Positions 41,246 through 50,057 of a stretch of 64,000 nucleotides of DNA are shown here, in pieces. The notes below the pieces were generated by a model that had not been told where the DNA came from, made no database searches, and saw only the letters and a list, made by a program, of their open reading frames with translations. How positions within the stretch are numbered: position 1 is the stretch's first letter; each line of letters begins with the position of its first letter. Origin of the DNA: Halarcobacter mediterraneus (lineage in GTDB: Bacteria; Campylobacterota; Campylobacteria; Campylobacterales; Arcobacteraceae); NCBI RefSeq assembly GCF_004116625.1, contig NZ_NXIE01000006.1, forward strand, positions 87,669 through 151,668. Reading direction: 5' to 3'. Made by a program: the position numbers and the translations under genes.

Positions 41246-41560
41246 TTATGCTACCTCCTTTGCAAGATTGTTAATAATCTTTGTTATCTCTTCAAGATTT
41301 TGATTTTGCACTAAATCTTCCCAAAGTTTTGGGGCAAAAGTTTCTGGATCATATATAATTGTAACAGAAGCAATTATCTTCTTAATTTTTATACTTTCAA
41401 TCCCTTTTATCTTTTGAGGTAAACTTTCTATATCTTCTATAGTTATATTTCCCTTTTCCTCTTTTATTTTAGGGCTAACTCTTACTCTTAATCTTCCTGG
41501 AGTATGAGCTATTATAGTGAAATATTTAGCTATATTTACAATATCCTCTGTTTTAATCAA
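41246..41560 (-). CDS. HMA_2-like protein, first gene of the iron-compartment operon
   Basis: A 104-residue protein with IIAHTPGRLRVRVSP followed by a beta-alpha-beta HMA-like fold (GIESIKIKKIIASVTIIYDPE), the HMA_2 pattern commonly found with P1B-6 ATPases. It lacks the CxxC of copper chaperones. It may act with the ATPase or in protein contact rather than in metal delivery. It begins the operon, with a possible Fur site about 65 bases upstream. Confidence 0.72.
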   Translation of the reverse strand: MIKTEDIVNIAKYFTIIAHTPGRLRVRVSPKIKEEKGNITIEDIESLPQKIKGIESIKIKKIIASVTIIYDPETFAPKLWEDLVQNQNLEEITKIINNLAKEVA

Positions 41561-41625
41561 TTCTTATCCTTTCATTTGTATTTTTGCTTAGAGAAACTTA
41601 AGTAAAGCTTATTATAAATTTAGAC

Positions 41626-41640
41626 TCATTATCAATTATA
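41626..41640. promoter_or_regulatory. possible Fur-binding region before the iron-compartment operon
   Basis: TCATTATCAATTATA contains one clear half-site (ATTATCA) and a degenerate second half. It is weaker than the other boxes here but lies in the only promoter region for the six-gene operon. Confidence 0.4.
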
Positions 41641-41649
41641 ATAATAATT

Positions 41650-43182
41650 TTAGTTAAAAACTACTTTATTTCTCCCACTTCTTTTTGCTTCAAGTAAAGC
41701 TTCATTTAATCTCTCATAAATATTTTCTATACTCTCATTTTTCATACATATTGTACAGCCCATAGAAAGTGTAATAAAAACTCTTTTCCCTTCAATAAAA
41801 AAAATCTTTTTCTCAATGAGTTTTCTTATTCTATTTGCAATATTTAATACGTTCAAACTTGATTTTTCATCAATTAAAACTATGAACTTTTCTTCATCAA
41901 AACTTCCTAAAATATCTTTTTTTGATATTTCTGAAGAAATCACTTCTAATAATTCTTTTTTTAAAAGTTCTTTTAAATTAAACTCATTGATATTATCAAT
42001 TTTATTAAAATAATCAATTTCAAATAATACTATTGAAAAATCATTTGAAGCTAGCCATTTTTTTAAAAGATTTGAAATAGTAGATTTATCTGCAACAATT
42101 TTTTTTGTATCTAAAGTAATTGATTTATTTCTATTATTTTTATCTATTTCTTTTTTTAAAGCTACTTTATGTTGAGTATTTATTACTCGGAACATTTCAT
42201 TTATTTTCTTCATTAAATAAGATATTTCATCATTATATTTAATATTCAAGCTATAATTTAAACTTTCAGATAAAGAAACTCTTTTTATAATGCTTGTAAT
42301 ATATTTTATCCTATTAATAAATAGTTTATTCATAAAAATAAAAAATATTATCAACATTAATAAAAACATTAAGATAAATAAAAGTAATATAATTTTCAAT
42401 TCATATATCATATTTGTATAGACTTCTCTATCATTTATAAGTCTTATAAAAAAGTTATTTGATTCAACTAAATCCTTAAATTTAATATAATAAAACAATC
42501 TATTATTCTCAATTTTCTTTATAGTATATGATATTTCAGAATCTTTATAGTTTAATATATCAAAAGAGTTTAAACCATAATTTGAAATAAGGCTTGAATA
42601 ATCTTCAACCACTTCACTTATACTTGTTAAAAAATTAGAATCAATTGTTCTACCAATTAATAAATACCCTTGAACTTTTCCCTTATAAATAACTTTTTCA
42701 AAATGGAAAAGTACTTTTTCATAATCTATTGTAAGATATCTATTATTTTTATTTAAAATTGTTTTTATTGGAGTATTTTTTATAAACGTCAATAATTCTG
42801 AAGAAATAGGTAAATACTCTCCTGAACTTATATCATAATATTTACCATACAATATATCTCTATGTTTATTAAATACAATAAAATAAGAAATATCTAACCT
42901 TTTCATATAATCTATTTTTTCTGAAAAAACCTTTGTAGAAGTATTTTTATTTTCTAAATCATATAGTATATTACTGTCAGCAGAGTATTCATACCCTATA
43001 TTTTCTAGTTTTTCATAATAATTATCCAAAAGACTTTGAACTTTTCTTATATTATTTATAATAATTTTATTTTCTAATTTCTCAATGTTTTGTACTCTAT
43101 AATTTATAAAAAGAGAGATAATTATAAAAAATATAATAAAAACAGTACTAAAAAGAAGTGAGACTTTTTTATTTATACTCAT
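41650..43182 (-). CDS. membrane sensor with degenerate GGDEF domain
   Basis: The 510-residue protein has a membrane helix (about 8-28), a periplasmic sensor region, a second hydrophobic helix (about 255-285), a HAMP-like segment and a C-terminal GGDEF fold. The signature reads SFDEEKF, so both Gly residues are gone, and the substrate region (DYFNKIDNINEF) lacks the usual NDxxGH. It is unlikely to make cyclic-di-GMP, but the end (SMGCTICMKNESIENIYERLNEALLEAKRSGRNK, split here only in description) still matches the fold. It lies three bases after fur and is probably cotranscribed with it. Confidence 0.78.
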   Translation of the reverse strand: MSINKKVSLLFSTVFIIFFIIISLFINYRVQNIEKLENKIIINNIRKVQSLLDNYYEKLENIGYEYSADSNILYDLENKNTSTKVFSEKIDYMKRLDISYFIVFNKHRDILYGKYYDISSGEYLPISSELLTFIKNTPIKTILNKNNRYLTIDYEKVLFHFEKVIYKGKVQGYLLIGRTIDSNFLTSISEVVEDYSSLISNYGLNSFDILNYKDSEISYTIKKIENNRLFYYIKFKDLVESNNFFIRLINDREVYTNMIYELKIILLLFILMFLLMLIIFFIFMNKLFINRIKYITSIIKRVSLSESLNYSLNIKYNDEISYLMKKINEMFRVINTQHKVALKKEIDKNNRNKSITLDTKKIVADKSTISNLLKKWLASNDFSIVLFEIDYFNKIDNINEFNLKELLKKELLEVISSEISKKDILGSFDEEKFIVLIDEKSSLNVLNIANRIRKLIEKKIFFIEGKRVFITLSMGCTICMKNESIENIYERLNEALLEAKRSGRNKVVFN

Positions 43183-43185
43183 TTT

Positions 43186-43635
43186 CTAATGGCAATCTTC
43201 ACATAACCCATATATAATCATAGTATGATTTTTTAGTTCAAAATTATTATCTTTAGCTATATTTTTTTGTTTTTCTTCTATTAAATCATCAGAAAACTCA
43301 ATAATTTTATGACAAGAAGTACAAACAAGATGATCATGATGTTCAGAAATTTTCAATTCATATCGTTTAACATTATCTCCAACATCTAAACTATTTATAA
43401 TATTTATCTCGTCAAAAAATTTTACAGTTCGATAAACTGTTGCTATACCTACATCAATATTATATTCTTTTTTTATATTATTTGATATATCTTCAGCAGT
43501 TAAATGTTCATCACTAAAAAAAAGTATTTTTAGAATATAATCTTTTTGAATAGAGTTCTTAAAACCTAATTTAGAAATATGCAACTTAAAGTTTTTTAAA
43601 AAAGTTTCATAGGACATACTATATTTTTTATTCAT
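43186..43635 (-). CDS. fur: Fur-family metalloregulator
   Basis: A 149-residue protein with an N-terminal winged helix (about 1-90; GIATVYRTVKFFDE is the recognition region) and a C-terminal metal-binding domain with HDHLVCTSCHKIIEF and GLCEDCH, two CxxC pairs for structural zinc. It is the best candidate for the protein binding the 7-1-7 boxes in this region, though PerR or Zur specificity cannot be excluded by sequence alone. A near-perfect box (43695) precedes it, suggesting autoregulation. Confidence 0.88.
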   Translation of the reverse strand: MNKKYSMSYETFLKNFKLHISKLGFKNSIQKDYILKILFFSDEHLTAEDISNNIKKEYNIDVGIATVYRTVKFFDEINIINSLDVGDNVKRYELKISEHHDHLVCTSCHKIIEFSDDLIEEKQKNIAKDNNFELKNHTMIIYGLCEDCH

Positions 43636-43694
43636 TTTTAACCTTAATAATCACTATCAAAATATTATAAAAATCAAACTTAATAATTAATTAA

Positions 43695-43709
43695 TGATAG
43701 TAATTATCA
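43695..43709. promoter_or_regulatory. Fur box between fur and the rightward gene
   Basis: TGATAGTAATTATCA differs at one position from the 7-1-7 palindrome. It lies 60 bases before the fur start and 66 before the gene at 43775, so it may act on both. Confidence 0.75.
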
Positions 43710-43774
43710 AATTAATTTCTATTTAAGCTTTAATACATATAATTTTGAGAACTAATATCATTGAAAGGATAAAA

Positions 43775-44146
43775 ATGATTCAAATTGCTAGTAATGCTAT
43801 AATAGGAACTGTAGCAAGTAAATTAATAGATTCTGTTTTAAGTTCTAAAATTTCTCAAAAAAATGATAAGAAAAAATGGATAAGAGAAAGAAAATTAAAC
43901 ATTTTTTCAAACTTAAGTGAAGAAATAATACACTTAACTTGTGAAAATCTTGAAGAAAAGAAAACTAATATTAAAAATTCCGTTTCAAAAATTATTCTAC
44001 TAATAAACGATAAAGACTTAATAAGAACATTAAATAACTATATGTTTATTCTTGATGAATATGAATGTTATAAATCAGATATAAATCTAAATAATTTAAA
44101 TGAAGAATTAATGGATACATTAAGATTATATATAGAAAGATTTTAA
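43775..44146 (+). CDS. hypothetical helical protein
   Basis: I use the ATG at 43775 (AAAGGA upstream) over a TTG at 43745, giving 123 residues. The first 25 are mildly hydrophobic (MIQIASNAIIGTVASKLIDS) and the rest is helical and charged with two Cys. No family is recognised. It is flanked by Fur boxes on both sides, so it is likely iron-controlled. Confidence 0.6.
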   Translation: MIQIASNAIIGTVASKLIDSVLSSKISQKNDKKKWIRERKLNIFSNLSEEIIHLTCENLEEKKTNIKNSVSKIILLINDKDLIRTLNNYMFILDEYECYKSDINLNNLNEELMDTLRLYIERF

Positions 44147-44147
44147 C

Positions 44148-44162
44148 TGATAACTATTATTA
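44148..44162. promoter_or_regulatory. possible Fur box
   Basis: TGATAACTATTATTA matches the 7-1-7 palindrome at 13 of 15 positions. It begins just after the stop of the gene at 43775, upstream of the imelysin gene. Confidence 0.55.
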
Positions 44163-44212
44163 ATATTAAGTATTATTTAAGTTAATATTACTTAAAATGC
44201 CAAACAATTATA

Positions 44213-44227
44213 TGATAACAACTATCA
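44213..44227. promoter_or_regulatory. Fur box before the imelysin gene
   Basis: TGATAACAACTATCA is symmetric with two mirrored changes from the consensus palindrome, 29 bases before the start codon of the imelysin lipoprotein gene. Confidence 0.65.
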
Positions 44228-44255
44228 TTTTAACAAAATACTCAAAAGGAATTTT

Positions 44256-45593
44256 ATGATAAAAACTAAATTAATCGTAGCAAGCGTAAGTGTAGCAGCT
44301 GCACTAGCATTTACAGGTTGTACTGCAACTTCACAAAACACTGAAACTGCAAAAACACAACAAGTGAAGAACAGCATTTTAACTTCTTATGCAAATATAG
44401 CAAAAGATAATTATAATGATGCGCTAAACGATGCAAAAATTTTAAAAGAAGCAATTGACACTTTTGCCAAAAATCCAACAGAAAAAACTCTTGAAGCTGC
44501 AAAAGAAGCTTGGTTATCTTCAAGGGAATCTTATGGTCAAACTGAAATTTTCAGACTATCTAATGGTCCTATAGATGCAGAAGAAGGATGGGTAGCTGAA
44601 AAATATGGTGCACTTGAAGGACAATTAAATGCTTGGCCTCTTGATGAAAATATGATTGATTATACAATTGATGCAAATGGTAAAAAAACTTCAGGTAACA
44701 TAATTGATACAAATGGAGATTTCAAACCAGGAGGAGAAGGTTCTTCATCAGTTAATGTTTCTAATATTACAGTAGATGCGTTAACTTCATTAAATGAAAA
44801 TGGAGGAGAAGCAAATGTTTCTACAGGTTATCATGCTATTGAATTTTTATTATGGGGACAAGACCAAGATTACTCAAATTTTGTTAAAGATTCTATAACA
44901 AATGGTCCATTAACAGCAGGACAAAGACCATTATCTGATTTTACTTCAGAAAAAAATGCACAAAGAAGATTAGCTTATTTAAAAGCTAGTGCCCAAAAAA
45001 TTGTATCTGATTTAGAAACTATTGCTAATGCTTGGAATGAAAATGGTTTATATCAAGCTGCATTTCAAGGTAAATTAACAGGAGAAAATAAAGACAAAAA
45101 CCTATCAAAAGAAGAAGCTTTAAAACAAGTTATCTCAGGAATGGGTGTATTTATGAAATCTGAACTTGCAAATGAAAGAATTGCTGTTGCAGTTTTAACT
45201 CCATCAGAAGAAGATGAGCACTCTTGTTTCTCAGACAATACACATAGAGATATTGTAACTAATTATCAAGGGTTCAAAAATATTTTAACTTCAACATATA
45301 AAGGTAAATCATATGGTGAATCTTTATTGACAAAAGTTTCGGCAGAAGACAAAAAAAGAATAGAAACTTTAATGAATTCAATTGAATCAAAAATTGCATT
45401 AATAGATAAAACAGCAAAGACTAAAGAACACTTTGATTATCAGATTCAACCAGATAATCCTATGGCAAAGACTATTGTAAAACTTAAAAATGAGATGAGA
45501 AAACTTGGAGATGAAATGGTAACAATTGCAACTGCAAATGGAATTTCTTTAAGTACTGATGATGTTACAGATCCAGAAGAAACAAAAATTTAA
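44256..45593 (+). CDS. imelysin-family (IrpA-like) lipoprotein
   Basis: The 445-residue protein has a lipoprotein signal (lipobox AFTGC) and the imelysin motif GYHAIEFLLWG (the GxHxxE pattern, about residues 190-200), plus LKNEMRKLGDEM near the end. Imelysins are iron-regulated envelope proteins thought to bind iron; peptidase activity is doubtful. It leads a cluster of di-haem proteins and a second imelysin-like protein, behind Fur boxes. An intrinsic terminator follows its stop codon. Confidence 0.87.
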   Translation: MIKTKLIVASVSVAAALAFTGCTATSQNTETAKTQQVKNSILTSYANIAKDNYNDALNDAKILKEAIDTFAKNPTEKTLEAAKEAWLSSRESYGQTEIFRLSNGPIDAEEGWVAEKYGALEGQLNAWPLDENMIDYTIDANGKKTSGNIIDTNGDFKPGGEGSSSVNVSNITVDALTSLNENGGEANVSTGYHAIEFLLWGQDQDYSNFVKDSITNGPLTAGQRPLSDFTSEKNAQRRLAYLKASAQKIVSDLETIANAWNENGLYQAAFQGKLTGENKDKNLSKEEALKQVISGMGVFMKSELANERIAVAVLTPSEEDEHSCFSDNTHRDIVTNYQGFKNILTSTYKGKSYGESLLTKVSAEDKKRIETLMNSIESKIALIDKTAKTKEHFDYQIQPDNPMAKTIVKLKNEMRKLGDEMVTIATANGISLSTDDVTDPEETKI

Positions 45594-46965
45594 GTTAGTT
45601 ATTAGTTCTATAAATTTATTCATAAAAAAAAGCCTTATAGCAATTATTGCTATAGGGCTTTTTGGCGTTTATAGTTCAGCAGACTTACTTACTAGTAAAC
45701 AAAAGAAAGATACTCTTTTACATCCTATTGACAATTTAACTAATGAAGAATATGATAAATTTATTTTAGGAAAAAGTTTTTTTAGAATTCCTTGGGTAGT
45801 AGCACCTAGTGCAACAACAGCAAGAGATGGATTAGGACCTTTATTTAATGCAAATACCTGTATGAGTTGTCATCCAAGTAATGGAAGAGGAACCCTTTAT
45901 AACAAAAATATGCAATTATCAAGATCTATTATTGCAAAACTTTCAATAAAAGCTGAAAATAAAAAAGAACATCTAGATTTTTTAATAAAAAATCCTTTAA
46001 TTCCTGAGCCTACTTATGGTGTTCAAATAGCAATAAATGGTACACATAATGTGAAATATGAAGCCAAACCAGAGATTAAATTTGAAGAAATCAAAATACA
46101 ATTTCCTGATGGAGAAGTAGACACACTACTGAAACCAACTTATATTTTAAAAGATTTGCAATATGGAGAACTTGATAAAAATACAATTATAACTTTTAGA
46201 ATAGCTCCTTCATTAAATGGCATAGGATTATTAGATGATATTTCAGAAAATGATATTTTAGCAAATGCTGATGAATTTGATAAAAATAATGATGGAATAT
46301 CAGGAAAAGCAAATTGGGTATACTCTCCAATCAATCATAAAAAAGAATTAGGAAGATTTAGCTGGAAAGCAAATATTACAAATGTAAAACATCAAATAGC
46401 TGATGCAGCAATCAATGATATGGGTCTTACAACTTCTATTTTTCCTAATGAAGCCTGTACAAAACAACAAACAGCCTGTTTAAATGCTCCTAAGGCAAGG
46501 CATAATATAGATATTCCAGACTTTAGACTCGAAGCAATTGAATTTTATTTAAAAAATAGAAAAACTTTTTCTACTAAAAAAGATAAAATTTATAAACAAG
46601 GTTTTAATTTGTTTAAGCAAATTGCTTGTGTAAAATGTCATATTGATTCTTTTACGACAAAACAAGGTGTTAAAATTTCTCCTTTTACTGACTTATTATT
46701 ACATGATATGGGAGAAGGACTTGCAGATGGAAGAAGTGAATTTAAAGCCACAGGAAGAGAATGGAGAACTGCCCCTTTATGGGGGATAAGTCTACATAAA
46801 AAAATAAATAAGAAAAATCCTAGGTTATTACATGATGGAAGAGCCAGAAATTTTCAAGAAGCAATTTTATGGCATGGTGGTGAAGCAAAAGCTTCAAAAG
46901 AAGCTTATATGCACTTAAATAAAAAAGAAAGAACAACTTTATTAGAATTTTTAGAAAGGTTATAA
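45559..46965 (+). CDS. di-haem oxidoreductase (DHOR, putative peroxidase)
   Basis: Two haem-binding sites are visible, CMSCH (with NANTC before it) and CVKCH, with the DHOR pattern IPWVVAPSATTARDGLGPLF near the N-terminus and HDGRARNFQEAILWHGGEA near the C-terminus. A secretory segment (SLIAIIAIGLFGVYSSA) precedes them. The start is uncertain: the only in-frame ATGs are at 45559 and 45562, inside the imelysin gene, while the natural signal-peptide start would be an ATA at 45622 (IKKSLIAI...). Proteins of this kind accompany imelysins in iron-uptake clusters. Confidence 0.85.
   Translation: MMLQIQKKQKFKLVISSINLFIKKSLIAIIAIGLFGVYSSADLLTSKQKKDTLLHPIDNLTNEEYDKFILGKSFFRIPWVVAPSATTARDGLGPLFNANTCMSCHPSNGRGTLYNKNMQLSRSIIAKLSIKAENKKEHLDFLIKNPLIPEPTYGVQIAINGTHNVKYEAKPEIKFEEIKIQFPDGEVDTLLKPTYILKDLQYGELDKNTIITFRIAPSLNGIGLLDDISENDILANADEFDKNNDGISGKANWVYSPINHKKELGRFSWKANITNVKHQIADAAINDMGLTTSIFPNEACTKQQTACLNAPKARHNIDIPDFRLEAIEFYLKNRKTFSTKKDKIYKQGFNLFKQIACVKCHIDSFTTKQGVKISPFTDLLLHDMGEGLADGRSEFKATGREWRTAPLWGISLHKKINKKNPRLLHDGRARNFQEAILWHGGEAKASKEAYMHLNKKERTTLLEFLERL
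45627..45663 (+). terminator. intrinsic terminator inside the DHOR signal-peptide coding region
   Basis: AAAAAGCCTTATAGCAA, loop TTA and TTGCTATAGGGCTTTTT pair over 17 positions with one G-U, ending in a T-run. It lies 34 bases past the imelysin stop codon, where a terminator is expected, yet it also encodes the hydrophobic core of the DHOR signal peptide. Confidence 0.8.
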
Positions 46966-46966
46966 T

Positions 46967-47953
46967 ATGAATATATTTAAAGTTATACTTGCAATTGTAT
47001 TTTCCACAATTTTAGCAAATGCACAAAGTGATGAAACAAATAAGCAGGTTTTAAAAACAATCTATGAGAAAGTAATATTAATTGATTCAAAAAAAGCATT
47101 TGAAAATATTTCAGACTTAAAAAAATCAATAAAAGAAAAAGAGAAAGAAAAATCAAAAGAGTTATTTAAAGATTTTGTTAAATCATGGAAAAGTGTTCAA
47201 TCGTCATATATTTTAGGAGAACTAAATGAAGATTATATCGATACACCTAGATTAATAGATATTTATCATCATGGAAATGAAGATATAAAACTTCAATTAG
47301 ATAGAGCTATAAAAAGTAAAGATGAAGTAAGAATTGTTTTGTTTAAAAACTCTTTAAAATCAATAAATGCTTTAGAGTACATTTTATATAAAAAAGATAT
47401 TTCCACTAAAAGAGTAAATGAAATTGCATTAACTATTAGTAATAGATTACAAACTCATTTAAATGATATTTATGAAGAATATAAAACTCAAAAAAACAAT
47501 TTTTTGTCTGACTTAAAAAAAGCTAATAGTATATTAATAAATAGACTAACACAAAATAGTTATAAACTTAAAGAGTGGAGAGTAGGAGATACTTTAGGCT
47601 TGAGTAAGAAATATGAAAATAATCCTAATAATAAAAGAGCTGAATATTATACAAGTAAGAATTCATCTTTAGCAATTGATGCTATTTTAAATACTTATAA
47701 AAATATTTTTAATAATGATAAATATTTTGATTATGGTGACTATTTAAAAACTTTAACACAAGAAGGGCAAATTAAAGAATTCAGAGAGACTATCGATAAA
47801 GCAATAAAACTAAATAAATCAATTAAAAATGATGATTTTTCAAAAGCAAAAGAATTATTTGAAGAAGCAAATAAAATTCATATAATTTTATTTTTAGATT
47901 TAATTGAAGAATTATCAATCAATGCAAAAATAATAGAAGCTGACGGTGACTAA
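46967..47953 (+). CDS. second imelysin-like protein
   Basis: The 328-residue protein has a signal peptide (cleavage around ANAQ) and the all-helical imelysin layout: LFKDFVKSWKSVQSSYILGE, then SINALEYILY where the GxHxxE motif normally is. The His is not conserved, so metal binding by that motif is probably lost. It follows the DHOR gene by one base. Such imelysin-DHOR-imelysin trios are known in iron-regulated clusters. Confidence 0.75.
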   Translation: MNIFKVILAIVFSTILANAQSDETNKQVLKTIYEKVILIDSKKAFENISDLKKSIKEKEKEKSKELFKDFVKSWKSVQSSYILGELNEDYIDTPRLIDIYHHGNEDIKLQLDRAIKSKDEVRIVLFKNSLKSINALEYILYKKDISTKRVNEIALTISNRLQTHLNDIYEEYKTQKNNFLSDLKKANSILINRLTQNSYKLKEWRVGDTLGLSKKYENNPNNKRAEYYTSKNSSLAIDAILNTYKNIFNNDKYFDYGDYLKTLTQEGQIKEFRETIDKAIKLNKSIKNDDFSKAKELFEEANKIHIILFLDLIEELSINAKIIEADGD

Positions 47954-47955
47954 AC

Positions 47956-48858
47956 TTGAATAATGTTCTATTTTTAGAATATTTTATAAATCCAGATAGA
48001 AGAACATTCTGGATTTATATTTTATCTTCAATTACTATTGCAATAATTTATTTATATTTTAATAAAAAACAAATAAAAGTAAATACCTCTAAAGCTCTTT
48101 GGCTACATCCTAGTGCAAAACTAGATTATTATTATTTTATTTTTTCTTACTTTATTAAAATATTGATAATTTTTCCAGTAGTAATTAGTGCACAAACTAT
48201 TGCACTATTTATAAAAAAATACCTATTTTTGGAATTTGGTTTTTTTCAAATAAACTATATTTCATATGAATCTATAATAATACTTTATACAATATGTTTA
48301 TTTATAATAAGTGATTTTACAAGATACTGGATACATAGATTTTTACATACAATACCTATTCTCTGGGAATTTCATAAAATTCACCATAGTGCTAAAGTTT
48401 TAACACCTTTCACTTTTTATCGAGTTCATCCTATAGAAAATATTCTTTTTGGATTCCGATATTCAATAAGTATTGGTCTTACCACTGGTATATTTTTATA
48501 CTTTTTTGGTTCAAAAGTAGGTTTACTTGAAATTATAGGAGCAAATGCTTTTGTCTTTATTTTTTCTTTTTTAGGTTCAAATCTAAGACATTCACACATT
48601 CAATTATCTTATTTTACATTTCTCGAAAAATGGTTTATTTCACCTAAACAACATCAAATTCATCATAGTAAAAAGTTTTTTAATAAAAACTATGGTGGCT
48701 ACTTAGCAATATGGGATAGAGTTTTTGGAACATTAAAAATTTCTAAAGAAGTTAAAGTCCTAAAATTTGGGCTGAGAAAGAAACAAATGAAAGATTATCA
48801 ATCAATACCACAATTATTAATATTACCATTTGTAAATATTTTAAGGAGAGAAAAATAA
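47956..48858 (+). CDS. sterol desaturase/fatty acid hydroxylase family membrane protein
   Basis: A 300-residue protein with several membrane helices and the diiron His motifs of the family: HRFLH (about 127-131), HKIHH (about 140-144) and HQIHH (about 234-238). It should hydroxylate or desaturate a lipid in the membrane. The start is TTG at 47956, two bases after the imelysin-like stop codon, and it abuts the next gene exactly. Why it is in this iron cluster is unclear; diiron enzymes need iron. Confidence 0.85.
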   Translation: MNNVLFLEYFINPDRRTFWIYILSSITIAIIYLYFNKKQIKVNTSKALWLHPSAKLDYYYFIFSYFIKILIIFPVVISAQTIALFIKKYLFLEFGFFQINYISYESIIILYTICLFIISDFTRYWIHRFLHTIPILWEFHKIHHSAKVLTPFTFYRVHPIENILFGFRYSISIGLTTGIFLYFFGSKVGLLEIIGANAFVFIFSFLGSNLRHSHIQLSYFTFLEKWFISPKQHQIHHSKKFFNKNYGGYLAIWDRVFGTLKISKEVKVLKFGLRKKQMKDYQSIPQLLILPFVNILRREK

Positions 48859-50025
48859 ATGAAATATTTAAAACTTATAGTGATTCTTAGCTGTACATTA
48901 TTATTTACAGCTTGTATGAATAAAGAACTTTCAAAAGAAGAGTTACAGCAACAAAAGAAACAAAAAGAGGAATTAGGAAGGGTTCTATTTTTTGATAATA
49001 ATTTATCAAAAAATAGAACTCAATCTTGTGCTACTTGTCATAATCCTGCAACAGGTTTTGTAGATAATAGAGAAAATGGTGTAAAAAGTATGGCTTCATT
49101 AGGAGATGATAGTAAATCATTAGGGGATAGACAAGCCCCAACTGCATCTTATGCTATGTTTAGTCCTAAGTTTCATTTTGACAAGAAAAAAAATAAATAT
49201 ATTGGTGGCCAATTCTGGGATGGAAGAGAAAAAACTTTAGCTGGACAAGCTGGTGGACCACCTTTAAATCCTATTGAAATGGGAATGCCTTCAAAAAAAG
49301 CAGTTGTTGAAAGACTAAAAGAAAACCCTTATTATATTAAAACATTTAAAAAGATTTATGGAGAAGAAATTTTTTCTTCAATTGAAAAAACATATTTTGC
49401 AATGACAGATTCAATTGAAAAATTTGAAATGACAAAAGAATTTGCTCCTTTTGATTCAAAATATGATAGATTTTTAGAGGGAAAATATGATTTAACTCCA
49501 TTAGAAGATTTAGGAAGATCTTTATTTTTTTCAAATAATAATAACTCTTGTGCTACTTGTCATGTTTTAAAAGGAGAAGATAAAAAAGGAGAGACTTTTA
49601 CAAATTATGAATATCACAATATTGGAACTCCTATAAACCATGAATTAAGAGCAATGAATGGGGTAAAAGAAATAGATAAAGGTTTACTTGCAAATCCTAA
49701 AGTGAAAGATAAAAAACATTTAGGAAAACATAAAGTCCCTACTCTAAGAAATGTTGCAATAACTGCTCCATATATGCATAATGGTGTTTTTAAAGATCTA
49801 AGAACAGTTGTTGAGTTCTATGATAAATATAATAATCCTAGTAGAAAAATAAATCCTGAAACGGGCAAACCATGGAATGAGCCAGAAGTGAAAGAGACTA
49901 TATCTTTAGAAGAACTAAAAGCAAAAAAACAAAATGATAGAAAAGTTGATGCTTTAGTTGCATTTATGAAATTACTTACTGATAAGAGATATGAATATTT
50001 ATTAGAAGAAAATATAAAAAAATAA
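48859..50025 (+). CDS. di-haem cytochrome c peroxidase family lipoprotein
   Basis: The 388-residue protein has a lipoprotein signal (LLFTAC), two CxxCH sites (CATCHNPATGF at about 56-66 and CATCHVLKG at about 231-239) and the peroxidase pattern GLLANPKVKDKKHLGKHKVPTLRN (in two overlapping parts) with YMHNGVF. It reduces hydrogen peroxide or oxidises another substrate in the periplasm (MauG/CcpA family). The ATG follows the preceding stop with no gap. It ends the Fur-box-led cluster, before a bidirectional terminator. Confidence 0.87.
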   Translation: MKYLKLIVILSCTLLFTACMNKELSKEELQQQKKQKEELGRVLFFDNNLSKNRTQSCATCHNPATGFVDNRENGVKSMASLGDDSKSLGDRQAPTASYAMFSPKFHFDKKKNKYIGGQFWDGREKTLAGQAGGPPLNPIEMGMPSKKAVVERLKENPYYIKTFKKIYGEEIFSSIEKTYFAMTDSIEKFEMTKEFAPFDSKYDRFLEGKYDLTPLEDLGRSLFFSNNNNSCATCHVLKGEDKKGETFTNYEYHNIGTPINHELRAMNGVKEIDKGLLANPKVKDKKHLGKHKVPTLRNVAITAPYMHNGVFKDLRTVVEFYDKYNNPSRKINPETGKPWNEPEVKETISLEELKAKKQNDRKVDALVAFMKLLTDKRYEYLLEENIKK

Positions 50026-50027
50026 TA

Positions 50028-50050
50028 TCAAGGAAGACTAACTTCCTTGA
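50028..50050. terminator. bidirectional terminator
   Basis: TCAAGGAAG, ACTAA and CTTCCTTGA form a perfect 9-bp stem between two convergent genes. Confidence 0.65.
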
Positions 50051-50057
50051 CTTGAGA

